Source: Bacteroidota bacterium
GTDB taxonomy: Bacteria > Bacteroidota > Ignavibacteria > Kryptoniales > JAKASW01
Assembly: GCA_021811615.1 (NCBI GenBank)
Contig: JAJZNW010000055.1
Location: 83,117-147,116, forward strand
DNA length: 64,000 nt
Reading direction: 5' to 3'
Under the pieces are notes generated by a model. The model was not told where the DNA came from. It saw nothing but the letters and a program-made list of their open reading frames with translations, and searched no databases. Shown piece after piece: positions 55,165-63,932 of the stretch; positions within the stretch are counted from its first letter, which is position 1; every line of letters begins with the position of its first letter. The translations under genes and the position numbers were made by a program.

Positions 55165-55485
55165 CTCGCAACCTTCCTAATAATTGAACATCGGATTACA
55201 GCCTGGGCCCAACGCTATTGTCCGGTGAATCGTTTCCATCCAGAGCTTCGCCATCTCAATCGCATCGAAGCTCCATTCTTCGGTTCCGGGCGATAGTCGG
55301 ATGGCGGCTGTGGGACTTCATATTGAGTGTTGCCAGCACTCCGCCATATTTTGATGCTCCTATACAAGACGGCTGAGGATGCGCTTACCCCTACATTATT
55401 CACAGCGGAAGGGAAGATTAATTCGATCGTAACGGGAAAGGAACATACGGCGGGGGTAATGAGCCCTCACTTCGGAACGGGCTGT
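55165..55485. other. Intergenic region between sigma and anti-sigma genes
   Basis: About 320 bases without a credible gene. The short frames here are not recognisable. It may hold a separate, sigma-dependent promoter for the fecR/receptor/beta-helix genes, but no clear consensus could be picked out from a single copy. Confidence 0.45.
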
Positions 55486-56079
55486 CTAACGGTGGGCTTC
55501 CGAGAACTCCGGCATACTGTTTCGAATGGCCTTCAAGGCGCGACCCATTTGTGTCTCGACCGTCTTAATCGAAACGCCGAGTCTCACGGAAATCTGCTGA
55601 TAAGTGAGTCCGTCAGTTCGACTAAGCAAAAAGATCGTTCTGCTCCCTTCCGGTAATGCCGATATCGCCTCTTCTGCAATCTTAAGTGCGGCCCTGTTAT
55701 CGAGATCGACTACAAAATCTCCTGCATTGGGATCGTTTGCGACATCATGGTCGGGGTCGATGAAACGCACATGTCGCAGATGATCCAGTGACGAGTTCTT
55801 TACGGATCTCTCGAGGAAAGCTCTGACGGAAGTGTCGATAGTGAGATCCGATTTCCCCACCCATAATCGGAAGAAGACGCCCTGGACGATATCCTCGGCA
55901 GTATCTATGGATCTCACAATTCTTTCACTGAGACGACAGAGGACCGTGTAGTATCGCAGAAAGAGCCTGTCGAACGCTTTTGAGTCACCCTGTCGAATAC
56001 GCTCGACAAGCGCCAGGTCGTTTTCCTGCAGTTCCGGCAAGACGCCCCCCCTCGGATTGATCTCCTGAGTCTGACTCAT
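55486..56079 (-). CDS. ECF RNA polymerase sigma factor
   Basis: A 197-residue extracytoplasmic-function sigma factor. Region 2 (DSKAFDRLFLRYYTVLCRLSE, DIVQGVFFRLW) recognises the -10 element and region 4 (LPEGSRTIFLLSRTDGLTYQ, VSIKTVETQMGRALKAI) the -35 element. Its sequence type (FecI-like, FCB group) matches the FecR and STN-receptor genes downstream, which it most likely transcribes when the receptor is occupied. A strong housekeeping-type promoter about 390 bases upstream could supply basal expression. Confidence 0.95.
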   Translation of the reverse strand: MSQTQEINPRGGVLPELQENDLALVERIRQGDSKAFDRLFLRYYTVLCRLSERIVRSIDTAEDIVQGVFFRLWVGKSDLTIDTSVRAFLERSVKNSSLDHLRHVRFIDPDHDVANDPNAGDFVVDLDNRAALKIAEEAISALPEGSRTIFLLSRTDGLTYQQISVRLGVSIKTVETQMGRALKAIRNSMPEFSEAHR

Positions 56080-56471
56080 CTTGAAAATCCCTCTTTAATG
56101 AGAAATGCACCGTGCTGACGGGTGGCACGCAGCTGAGGAGTTGAATTTCTAAAAGAGTTTTTGGGAAGTGCGGGAGAGAGGGAGCATTCGTGGCCGCATT
56201 TGCATATTCCATATCGGCGGGCTCCCTGTCCCGTCGAGTCACCGTGCCGTAACGTTGGTGCTTACCTCCGTGTCAAGGTGCTTTAGAGAAGCGAATTTAG
56301 AATCACCAATTCGTATGAGCGTGATGTTCCTGAGAGTGGCTGAAACGTTCTGGCCACACCGCCCAGACGATGGTGCTCCGGCAAATCAATGAATGGACAG
56401 AACAGGCGCGGTCGGTTCAGACCGCCGAGGTATGCAGTGCGAAATACATTCTTGTATACTGCATCCTCACG

Positions 56472-56500
56472 AATATAGCACAAGATTGAGTACCTGTCAA
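56472..56500 (-). promoter_or_regulatory. Sigma70-like promoter upstream of the ECF sigma gene
   Basis: On the minus strand TTGACA (56495-56500) and TATATT (56472-56477) are separated by exactly 17 bases, a near-consensus promoter. Transcription would start near 56465 and run about 385 bases before the sigma-factor ATG, giving a long untranslated leader. Confidence 0.7.
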
Positions 56501-56795
56501 GCGCCAACATTCCGTGATCCGGCTACACGCCGCTCAGTTACGCGGCAATCGACTCTGCAGCCTTCATTGAAGTGAACGCCTGACAGCCGTGCGGAACTGC
56601 AAAGCGGTTTTGTTCACAACAGCCGTTTGTTTCAACGTATGGCGCCGACATGCTGACCGGGCAATTACCGGATCCGGCATTGACGAGAAAAGGATCGCTC
56701 GCGATCAAAGCGAGCACCGCTACTTCTTAAACGAACGATTCGCATAAGGGGTTGGAAAAGTACGCCGGGAGCAGGAAGCGGGCTCAGGCCGAGAA

Positions 56796-56814
56796 AAGGA
56801 CGGAAAGCGTCCTT
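56796..56814 (-). terminator. Probable terminator downstream of the giant fusion gene
   Basis: A perfect seven-base stem AAGGACG/CGTCCTT with a five-base loop, followed on the minus strand by TTCTC. It lies about 140 bases after the stop codon of the fusion gene. A second hairpin (GCTCGC/GCGAGC, 56697-56715) lies further down. Confidence 0.5.
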
Positions 56815-56956
56815 GCCTGCATCGTGGGAAAGCGGGGACATCGCCATTTTGACGGATCGGCAGGCGGCCCCGAAAAACTTCCGACCCGTCGAAGTTCGCA
56901 AGCGCTAACTGCTATCCTCTGACCGAAGAATCGCAGCGATCGCCGGGATGTGTCTT

Positions 56957-59900
56957 CTATCCGTTTTCGCCAGTCAGTCTGGCGATCTGCAACAAGTAGA
57001 ACCTCAGGATGGCTTGCTCCTTGGGATCGAGGGGCTGTTCTTCGATCTTGATGATCTTCTCGACCTCTTTGAGGGCTCGAATAATGTTGACGGGAACTTC
57101 CACCATCGATTCGGATATCGTCGTCAAATAGTCGAGAGCCGCGGATAGAAACTCGTTCATGCTGTCGTCGAAAGAAGGCGTGACGAGGTGCGGCGCGATC
57201 CTCAATTTCCCGGGCTTGAACAGATATTCCTTCTGCACTTCTGCTGAAGACAAGGAATGCAGGGCCAGGGCCAATTCGGAAAAACTCGATACGCGTTCGT
57301 AGACCGGTTGCTCCAGAAGTCCCCAGACCTTCCCTCGCCAGTAACGCACCTCGGTCGGGACCTTCAGCAGCCCTTCTACTTCTTTGAGCCACTCTCCATC
57401 CAGATGATTTCCTATCTCCGCGCGCATTTGCTCCGCGTCAGTGTTGAAGAAATCGCGCTGCAGCAGAACCGCTACGTCGGGCCTGACTGTCGGCAGCAAC
57501 TGAGGCACAAAAGTGTCGCCCGAGAAGAACTCGGATACGTCCAGACCATGTCTTCTGAGAAGCTCCTTCTGGAATAGCGGCAGATACTTCCTCATGAGAT
57601 CGACATCTTCCCGCAGGGCGGTTAACGCCGAATTCCCCGGTGGGAAGGCCTTGTCCAGCTTGTTCACGTAAGTCAAATCAGCATCATGGTAGGTTCTCAA
57701 AGTCTGCAGCATCTCATAAACCGGAAGGCGCGGCAGTATCTGGTCGGAGATTAGAGCGTCCGGCTCCCCTTCTGCAAACTCCATCATCGAGAAATTATCT
57801 AGAGCCCGGAACAGGCCGGTCGTCAGTTGGTTTATACCCAGCACCGCGGTCTGCGACAGGTTATGAGAAATCGCACGGAGAAGACTGCCGTATTTTGACA
57901 ACGGGATCGTGCCGGCAATTCGCTGTATGATCTCCTCGCCGGCTCCCTGTCCTACTTCCTGTCCCGGGCGGGCCGTAGGACGGTCTCTGAGTGGAGGCGA
58001 CATCCTTCCCACGAAGTACGATATAATATGAAGTCCGATCACGTCTTCTTCCCGGCCGTAAAGAACCTGTCTGAAATTCTCCCTGTGGATGCCCAGGAAA
58101 TCGTCAAAGGCTTTGTCGTGCCTTCCGATTGTGATCCTCTCGAGTTCCTGTAGCCCGCGAGTCTTGAATTGAAGCCTGGTTTCCGAGAGCGGCTCGCTCG
58201 CCCTGAACGCTTCGCCTTCGTAGAACTCCTGAGCTCTTTTGACGTGGTAAACCAGCTGAGACAGCTCCTTCACAGGGAGATGGCGGCATCGTTCGAACAG
58301 ATTGCTCTGGAACGTGCGGAGATCCCCTGAAGCAAATATTCCCATAAGCGGCGTTGTCGCATAATAAGTGCTGCGGCGTGTCGACTCCTGCAGATATGCC
58401 GTGAATCTCGTTCGCGAATTTTCGTTTTGGAAGAAAAGGCGTTCGCCGGAAACGGGAGAGTAATAGCCCCCCTGGCGCTGCATCGGTTCGCCGCTCCCCA
58501 GTTTCAGTCTGATCCTCCCCGCGAGGCCGTGCGAACTCAGCCATTTCAGGAATTCAAACTTCGATTCATTGTAAAGGCTCATCCCCATAGCTTGTCCCAC
58601 TTGCTGACTGAGATCCGAACCCGCCACAAAAATCTCCGTTACGATTTCGGAGAAACGCTCACCGGTCTCCTGATTCATTCTCCTGCTCCGGAAAGCGTAA
58701 TCCCAGACTTTACTAAGATAATCCTTAATTCCCTTTACCGAATCGATATCCTCGAAGAGCGGGACTATCCACACGTTCGGAATCTCGCTGTCGTTCCTTT
58801 CCCTTATTATCTCCTCACGCTTCGATCTGAGTTTGCGATCGAGCGAGATCAGAGCCTCGGGCTTCGTCGTCATGCTGACCTGCAGGGCGAGTACCAGTCC
58901 CGGATTACCGTACTTACCGGAAAGCTCGTTTATCTCGTTTATGTTGTGGACGGTGGTATCGATTGCGAACTGATCCTGCGCGGTGATCAGCTTCTGGTGA
59001 ATGCGCGGTGTGATTACAAACCTCCTCAGCAGGTCCCTGTACGAGCTTACTTCAAGAAGGAGTTCCCTGTTCGAAAGGTTCTCCATCACGCTGGGGATCA
59101 GCGAATGGATGGCTTTCCTCAATCGCTTGTTCAATGAGAAATAATACTCGAGCGTATCCCTGCGCCTTTTGCGAAGGTCGAGCATCTTTCTTTCGAGGCG
59201 GTCATTATGCTGCCAGAGGGACATCAGCGGATCCTTGGCAAGATGAAGCTTCATGCCGAGGTTCCTCAACCTCCCCGGTCTCATATTGACGGGCAGCGTT
59301 CCGCGATATCTTTTCTCAAGCTGGACGGTGAGCCGCGTGATCCCCGACAGGAGAGAGGAGAACCTGTTGTTGCTTTCGCGAAGCGTCTCGATCTCCTTAA
59401 CAAGCGGCTCATCGATCCTGATGCCTGAATCTGCTCTGAGCAAAGCCTGAACAATCCTCGCCTGCCGGGCAACATTCTGAATGAGTACTGCGCTGACGAG
59501 GCTCTGTCCCTGTCCCGAAGGACGGCTGCTGCCGTCCCAATCCCCCCAGAAGGAAAGGAACGTCTCATAACGCTCGTCCGAGTGCAGGTTCAGATAATTC
59601 TCGACCGCCATCATGGAGTCCATGTCGAGGATCAGCTCATCCGGCTCCTCGTTCGACATGATCGGCACGTTCAGGCCGAAATATTCTCTTACGAGATCGG
59701 TTCTGATCCTCCGGTAGAACTGCTCACCCAGCTCGCGATCGTGCGAAACTGCGTCGATCAACCTGTCGAACAACGCTTCGGTCTGCATCGAATACATCTG
59801 AGTCGGATGTACAGTGCGATCGAACAGCCTAACGCGGAAGGCTTCTTTTCTCCTCGATAAATCATCCTTATAGAATTCTTTTTCGAGAAATTCGCTCGTC

Positions 59901-62548
59901 GATGCACCGCCCGAGAGATACAGGTTGGCGGTCTCGTTTATTATATTCTCACGGTCTTCGAATCTCTTCCGAAACACCGAGAGCCTGAACGGGAGAAACT
60001 CCGTTTCAATCCTCTTCCTGTGAAGATCGTATTCCGCTTCGAGATCGTATCTGCCGACGAAATCCCTCACCACGTCTTTGACGTTTTGGCCGATGGCCGA
60101 CTCGATTTCCTTCCATCGCGCGGCGCCGTCGACTATCCTGACCTCCCTGCGAAGGTTAATCTCTTTATAACTGAAGAACTTCCGGTTATAGCTGGACGCT
60201 TCTTCCGCGATCATCCTGTTGAGGTCTATGAGCACACGGCGTGTCTTCCTGGCGAGTACCTCCGCGCCATCGGTTCCGCCCAGCGTGAGCCGGAAGGATT
60301 TCCTTCCGGTATCGAAACCTTTTTCCGTGCGTGCGAAAGTGGAAAGCGGAACGAGCCCAACGCCTTGTCTTGCCAGGCCTGATGCCAGCCAGTCGAGGGA
60401 AAGGCCTGCGGGGAGCTTGTTCACCACCATCTTGGGATACATGCTCCCGACCGGCGGATCTATCCTGATGTCGAACTGATTTCTTTCGGCCGGCAGATTT
60501 TCGGCGGCTTCGAGAAGAGCATCGCTCCTCGATTTGAATATCCTGTTCCTGAGCCGGTAATAGGCGTTTACGCTCTCGACTCTGTTTCTGTAAAAGAGGT
60601 AAGCGAGTGCGATCGCTCCGACGTTCGACTCCAGCGACGACAACACTGATTTGAATTTTTCAAAAAGCTCCCTGTTTCGTATCTCGACTACTGAAAGACG
60701 GGCGCCAGCGTATGAATCGGTCTTCGACATGGAATGAACCGTCACCACGAACGCGGCTTCCTCTTCCGTTATGTAACCCGCGCGAGCCAGGTCATCCGCA
60801 GTCTGGCGAATCGTCGGGATATGGTCAAGTGTCTCAGAAGGCTTCACATTCTGGTACGACAGGTCGTCTATGATGAAGACTTTACGGCCGACGAGCCACT
60901 TGATGAGCCGGACGACGTCATCTTGTCTGAATATCTGTCCAGTTGCATTATGAGGGTTATTTAAGACTACCGCGCCGTGCTTTCCCCAGTTCGGATCGGA
61001 TGCGAGGCGCATCTGGACCGATTGGATGATGCCATCGACGTCGAGTTGAAAATCCTTCGTCAGGGAGACCGGCAGGTTCTTCGGGAAACAGTGCTCGTAC
61101 GTCCAGCTCAAGTCCGGTATGACGACCTCATCTATGCCGCAATGAAAGCCGAGAAGGCTCAGGACAGTTCTCGACGAGCCGCTTGCCACCAACGAGTTCT
61201 CGGGCTTGTATTCAGGGTGGTGGTTCAGAAACGCGCTCAAATAGCTGCGGCTCAGCTCAGATACCCACTCTCGTACTTGTATGTTTCGCCCTATTTCATC
61301 CATGAGCGCGGTCGCGTTGAGATCGCGGAAGATGTCGACATGGCTGCGTTGGGCCAGGTGCATAGCTCTCGCCAGATGGGAGGCCGTCTTGTCTCCGAAA
61401 TTCGCGATCGATTTCTCGACCAGGTTGCTCCCCTCGTCAAGGATTTCGCTTAATTTGTCCTCTGCACGAGAGACGATTCTGCCCACTGATTCGAGTGCGG
61501 GTACACCGGCTATGCCTTCGTATTCGGCCTCGAGCCCCATCTCAGGTTGGGACCTTCGCGCTTCCGGAAGTGTGCTCAGCAGGTAATCGAGCAATTCAAT
61601 CTCGGTCGACGATGGGGTCCCCTTGAGTTGGAAGTGCACCGTCTCGATGACCTGAAGAAAATCCGAATTACCTGCGATGAAAGTGAGCGAGAAATTCCTG
61701 AGATGAGGGCTGAACACGCCGGGGGTCATAAACCTTATGACCCGGTCCATCATCTTAGCTTCGCGTGAAAGCGAGAGATGGTTCGGTGCGTCGTTGGCTT
61801 CTATTATCAGAAGCGGGCTTGAAAGGCTGATTTGCCTCAGACGCCGCCTCGATTCCTCGGAAACCGTCTTGCCCATAAGCAAAAATATCGGAGCCGGCGG
61901 ATGTAAATCGAAGTGCAACACAAGCTGTTGTACCATGACCGATTCATCATCATCGGACTGGACAAGAGTAATGTCCCTGAAGTCTCTAAGAAACGGCGGG
62001 ATCTCGATTCCAAAAAGGAATATCGTGACGGGCGATGCCGTCATGAAATCCGACAGCGATTGAAATAATACTCTGAGCGCTTCAAGTTTACCGCCCGAAG
62101 CGAGGATTATTTCACGCTTGCCGGTCTTCTCGCCGAGATCGTAGGAGAGCGGCTCCTGTTCTTCTTTCGAGAGCCAGTCGCTGAATCTCCGCACCAAAGG
62201 GTGCGGCTTCGATTTCAGGAACCCTCCGCGCGGTGAATAGGGTGCACTCTTCTTAACAAGATTCGCAAGAAAGTCAACCTTACGCTTCTCTTCCGGCTGC
62301 AACCCGAGCTGTTCGATTATTTCATCCGGATTGTCCACCCCGAAGCGCTCGTCGGAGACATCGATCCCGAGAGCAAGACGGAAATAGGCAGAGTAGAGCC
62401 GGTCGTCCTGCACCGGGTTGCCGATATGAAAATTGACACGTTCATCCGGCGGTACCGGCGACATCGCCGTGGCCTCGCTTATTTCAGATACTTTCGCCGC
62501 GCGGATCGGTTTTAACCTGAAATACTCTAACGGGTCTTTATTTCCCAA
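56957..62548 (-). CDS. Giant fusion: two aminotransferase-like modules plus PEP-carboxylase-like module
   Basis: A cytoplasmic protein of 1863 residues. Residues 1-350 look like a decayed class I aminotransferase (HIGNPV, IILASGGKLEALRVLF, GTPSSTEIE) without the PLP lysine. Residues 400-790 are a complete class I/II aminotransferase: SGSSRTVLSLLG, NPHNATG (531), FIIDDLSY (561) and PLP Lys 609 (SMSKTDSYAGARLS). Residues 800-1863 resemble PEP carboxylase: a catalytic-His-like TVHPTQ (913), DWDGSSRPSG (1003), metal-ligand Glu in VPLFED (1262), Asp in AGSDLSQQVG (1309), GSGEPMQRQGG (1351) and TFQSNLF (1412), in the order seen in the archaeal-type enzyme. I infer PEP to oxaloacetate to aspartate in one chain. 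The start is TTG without a good ribosome site; Met 29 is an alternative. Confidence 0.7.
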   Translation of the reverse strand: MGNKDPLEYFRLKPIRAAKVSEISEATAMSPVPPDERVNFHIGNPVQDDRLYSAYFRLALGIDVSDERFGVDNPDEIIEQLGLQPEEKRKVDFLANLVKKSAPYSPRGGFLKSKPHPLVRRFSDWLSKEEQEPLSYDLGEKTGKREIILASGGKLEALRVLFQSLSDFMTASPVTIFLFGIEIPPFLRDFRDITLVQSDDDESVMVQQLVLHFDLHPPAPIFLLMGKTVSEESRRRLRQISLSSPLLIIEANDAPNHLSLSREAKMMDRVIRFMTPGVFSPHLRNFSLTFIAGNSDFLQVIETVHFQLKGTPSSTEIELLDYLLSTLPEARRSQPEMGLEAEYEGIAGVPALESVGRIVSRAEDKLSEILDEGSNLVEKSIANFGDKTASHLARAMHLAQRSHVDIFRDLNATALMDEIGRNIQVREWVSELSRSYLSAFLNHHPEYKPENSLVASGSSRTVLSLLGFHCGIDEVVIPDLSWTYEHCFPKNLPVSLTKDFQLDVDGIIQSVQMRLASDPNWGKHGAVVLNNPHNATGQIFRQDDVVRLIKWLVGRKVFIIDDLSYQNVKPSETLDHIPTIRQTADDLARAGYITEEEAAFVVTVHSMSKTDSYAGARLSVVEIRNRELFEKFKSVLSSLESNVGAIALAYLFYRNRVESVNAYYRLRNRIFKSRSDALLEAAENLPAERNQFDIRIDPPVGSMYPKMVVNKLPAGLSLDWLASGLARQGVGLVPLSTFARTEKGFDTGRKSFRLTLGGTDGAEVLARKTRRVLIDLNRMIAEEASSYNRKFFSYKEINLRREVRIVDGAARWKEIESAIGQNVKDVVRDFVGRYDLEAEYDLHRKRIETEFLPFRLSVFRKRFEDRENIINETANLYLSGGASTSEFLEKEFYKDDLSRRKEAFRVRLFDRTVHPTQMYSMQTEALFDRLIDAVSHDRELGEQFYRRIRTDLVREYFGLNVPIMSNEEPDELILDMDSMMAVENYLNLHSDERYETFLSFWGDWDGSSRPSGQGQSLVSAVLIQNVARQARIVQALLRADSGIRIDEPLVKEIETLRESNNRFSSLLSGITRLTVQLEKRYRGTLPVNMRPGRLRNLGMKLHLAKDPLMSLWQHNDRLERKMLDLRKRRRDTLEYYFSLNKRLRKAIHSLIPSVMENLSNRELLLEVSSYRDLLRRFVITPRIHQKLITAQDQFAIDTTVHNINEINELSGKYGNPGLVLALQVSMTTKPEALISLDRKLRSKREEIIRERNDSEIPNVWIVPLFEDIDSVKGIKDYLSKVWDYAFRSRRMNQETGERFSEIVTEIFVAGSDLSQQVGQAMGMSLYNESKFEFLKWLSSHGLAGRIRLKLGSGEPMQRQGGYYSPVSGERLFFQNENSRTRFTAYLQESTRRSTYYATTPLMGIFASGDLRTFQSNLFERCRHLPVKELSQLVYHVKRAQEFYEGEAFRASEPLSETRLQFKTRGLQELERITIGRHDKAFDDFLGIHRENFRQVLYGREEDVIGLHIISYFVGRMSPPLRDRPTARPGQEVGQGAGEEIIQRIAGTIPLSKYGSLLRAISHNLSQTAVLGINQLTTGLFRALDNFSMMEFAEGEPDALISDQILPRLPVYEMLQTLRTYHDADLTYVNKLDKAFPPGNSALTALREDVDLMRKYLPLFQKELLRRHGLDVSEFFSGDTFVPQLLPTVRPDVAVLLQRDFFNTDAEQMRAEIGNHLDGEWLKEVEGLLKVPTEVRYWRGKVWGLLEQPVYERVSSFSELALALHSLSSAEVQKEYLFKPGKLRIAPHLVTPSFDDSMNEFLSAALDYLTTISESMVEVPVNIIRALKEVEKIIKIEEQPLDPKEQAILRFYLLQIARLTGENG

Positions 62549-62575
62549 GGTAGTTGTCGTCTAACACGTGGAACC

Positions 62576-63544
62576 TTACTTCTCTTTGGACTTCCGGGTC
62601 GAAGTAGTAAGAGAGTTCTGAAGGAAATTCTGGAGTGCGCCCGCGAGTTCCGAACCCAAAGACATATCTTTTGACGACAACGAAACGACCGTCTTCGCGT
62701 TTCGAAGTGCCTGACTTGCCTCAGCGAGGCGGGCGGCCTGGGGAGTCAGTATGAGAAGTTCAGGGTTTGCCTTGAGGAGTTCCAGTTCCTGCCTCTCATA
62801 TTCGAGCTGCATGTTCTTCCGTTTCAGTTCCTCCTCGACGCGCTTCCTGGAAATCTCAGCCTCTTTCTCGACTTCGGCCTTCTTCAGTTCGAATCTCTTC
62901 AGCTCCAGCTGATTCTCCAGGAGAGCGACCTGCTCATCGGCCTGAAATTTCCATTTGGCAGCCGCGATCCTCCCCTTCTGGCTCAGCTCTTCGGTCTGTT
63001 CAAGTATCCTGGCAGACTCCTGCTGTCGAATCGCTTCCGCGATTTTCGTGTCTACAATATCGACCGACATTACCGCGACAGATATGACTTCCAAACCGAA
63101 TCTTTGTTTGCTTATACGGATCTTCTCATCCAGGTAACTATAAATCTTCTCGGAAGAGAGTTCCTCGATCTCGAACTTCTCCGTAAATTCCCTGACAAAA
63201 CTCTGCACCACCGTCTCTAACTCGCTCGCGGCCGCTGCCACCGCAGTCTTGTTCCATCCGCCGACTTTTATGAGCGTTTCAATGTTCTCTGCTGATAACG
63301 CGACCGACAGTGCAAGCCGCACCTTGATGTCCAGGTTGCCCTTTGCAGCCGCGTCCACGTTAATCTCAGATGAGTGGACAGCTCTCGGCAGCACGAGGCT
63401 GAAATGCCGCGCATAAAATCTTCCTTTTCTCAACCCGATCTTTCCATGCATTTCGTAAAGCACGATCTGATCGGGCCGCCTCAAACGATATTCGTACACC
63501 AAATAAAGTATTACGAGCGCTAAGACTATTAATAGGAACCACAT
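62576..63544 (-). CDS. SPFH/band 7 domain membrane protein
   Basis: A 322-residue protein: one N-terminal membrane helix (MWFLLIVLALVILYLVYEY), an SPFH/band 7 domain to about residue 185 (IDIKVRLALSV-like strands, FGLEVISVAVMSVDI) and a long charged coiled coil (AKWKFQADEQVALLENQLEL ... LEYERQELELLKANPE). Such proteins form flotillin-like membrane rings or scaffolds. The ATG at 63544 has GGAG seven bases upstream and opens the membrane helix; the track starts at a TTG 14 codons earlier. The giant fusion gene starts 27 bases downstream, so the two probably form an operon and the scaffold may organise the fusion enzyme. Confidence 0.88.
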   Translation of the reverse strand: MWFLLIVLALVILYLVYEYRLRRPDQIVLYEMHGKIGLRKGRFYARHFSLVLPRAVHSSEINVDAAAKGNLDIKVRLALSVALSAENIETLIKVGGWNKTAVAAAASELETVVQSFVREFTEKFEIEELSSEKIYSYLDEKIRISKQRFGLEVISVAVMSVDIVDTKIAEAIRQQESARILEQTEELSQKGRIAAAKWKFQADEQVALLENQLELKRFELKKAEVEKEAEISRKRVEEELKRKNMQLEYERQELELLKANPELLILTPQAARLAEASQALRNAKTVVSLSSKDMSLGSELAGALQNFLQNSLTTSTRKSKEK

Positions 63545-63932
63545 TTTAAAACTCCCGATGAAGCTTAGTATTATTTCGGCGAACAATTACGGTTGGAAGG
63601 ACGCACATATTCAGCACCAGGCAAGATATATCTGCCTATCATTCTATTCCGGATCTTTCTGGTTATGCACACCTCGACAGTGCCAAGAGCCTAAGCGACC
63701 TTCATATTGACCGTTTTTAATGTAACATATTTATGCCGAGTTCTGCAATCAGACATTGGCCAAAAGTCTGGACGTACAGTTCATCTAGCGGTAGAGCCTT
63801 CAGCAGCGATACTGCGCGCGGCAGATAAGCGGTGAGTACCGTAAAAGAGTAGAGATCCTTACGGCAGTTGAAAGAATAAGGCACGCCACGGGGCGCGCCT
63901 TAAGTTCGCATCGCTTGCACAATGCCGGTGGT
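63545..63932. other. Intergenic region
   Basis: About 390 bases between the SPFH gene start and the stop codon of the protein at the right edge. Besides the terminator at 63878-63901 I see only a 10-base palindrome (AGATATATCT, near 63625) and a poor promoter candidate (TGCATA, 17 bases, TAGAAT) on the minus strand. No tRNA-like fold was found. Confidence 0.45.
63878..63901 (-). terminator. Terminator of the gene at the right edge
   Basis: A ten-base stem with one mismatch (AAGGCACGCC / GGCGCGCCTT) and a four-base loop, followed on the minus strand by TTATTCTTTC. It lies 32 bases past the stop codon of the partial gene and ahead of the SPFH gene. Confidence 0.7.

Larger units (their letters stand above)
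56080..56956. other. Long intergenic region
   Basis: About 880 bases between the ECF sigma gene and the end of the giant fusion gene. It holds a sigma70-like promoter (56472-56500) and hairpins including a probable terminator (56796-56814). None of its short frames is convincing as a gene. A partial resemblance to the LacI operator (AGCGCTAAC near 56902) lacks the second half. Confidence 0.5.

Noticed and set aside
56690-56716. Overlapping GATCGC/GCGATC and GCTCGC/GCGAGC hairpins as a possible origin or phage site
   Set aside because: Isolated, short, and without repeats or replication genes nearby; at most a weak terminator.
56898-56910. LacI-operator-like AGCGCTAAC upstream of the ECF region
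   Set aside because: Only one half of the palindrome is present and the adjoining promoter geometry is absent.
63740-63900. Possible tRNA near the right edge
   Set aside because: No cloverleaf arms or conserved TTCGAATC-type loop could be formed; only a terminator hairpin is clear.
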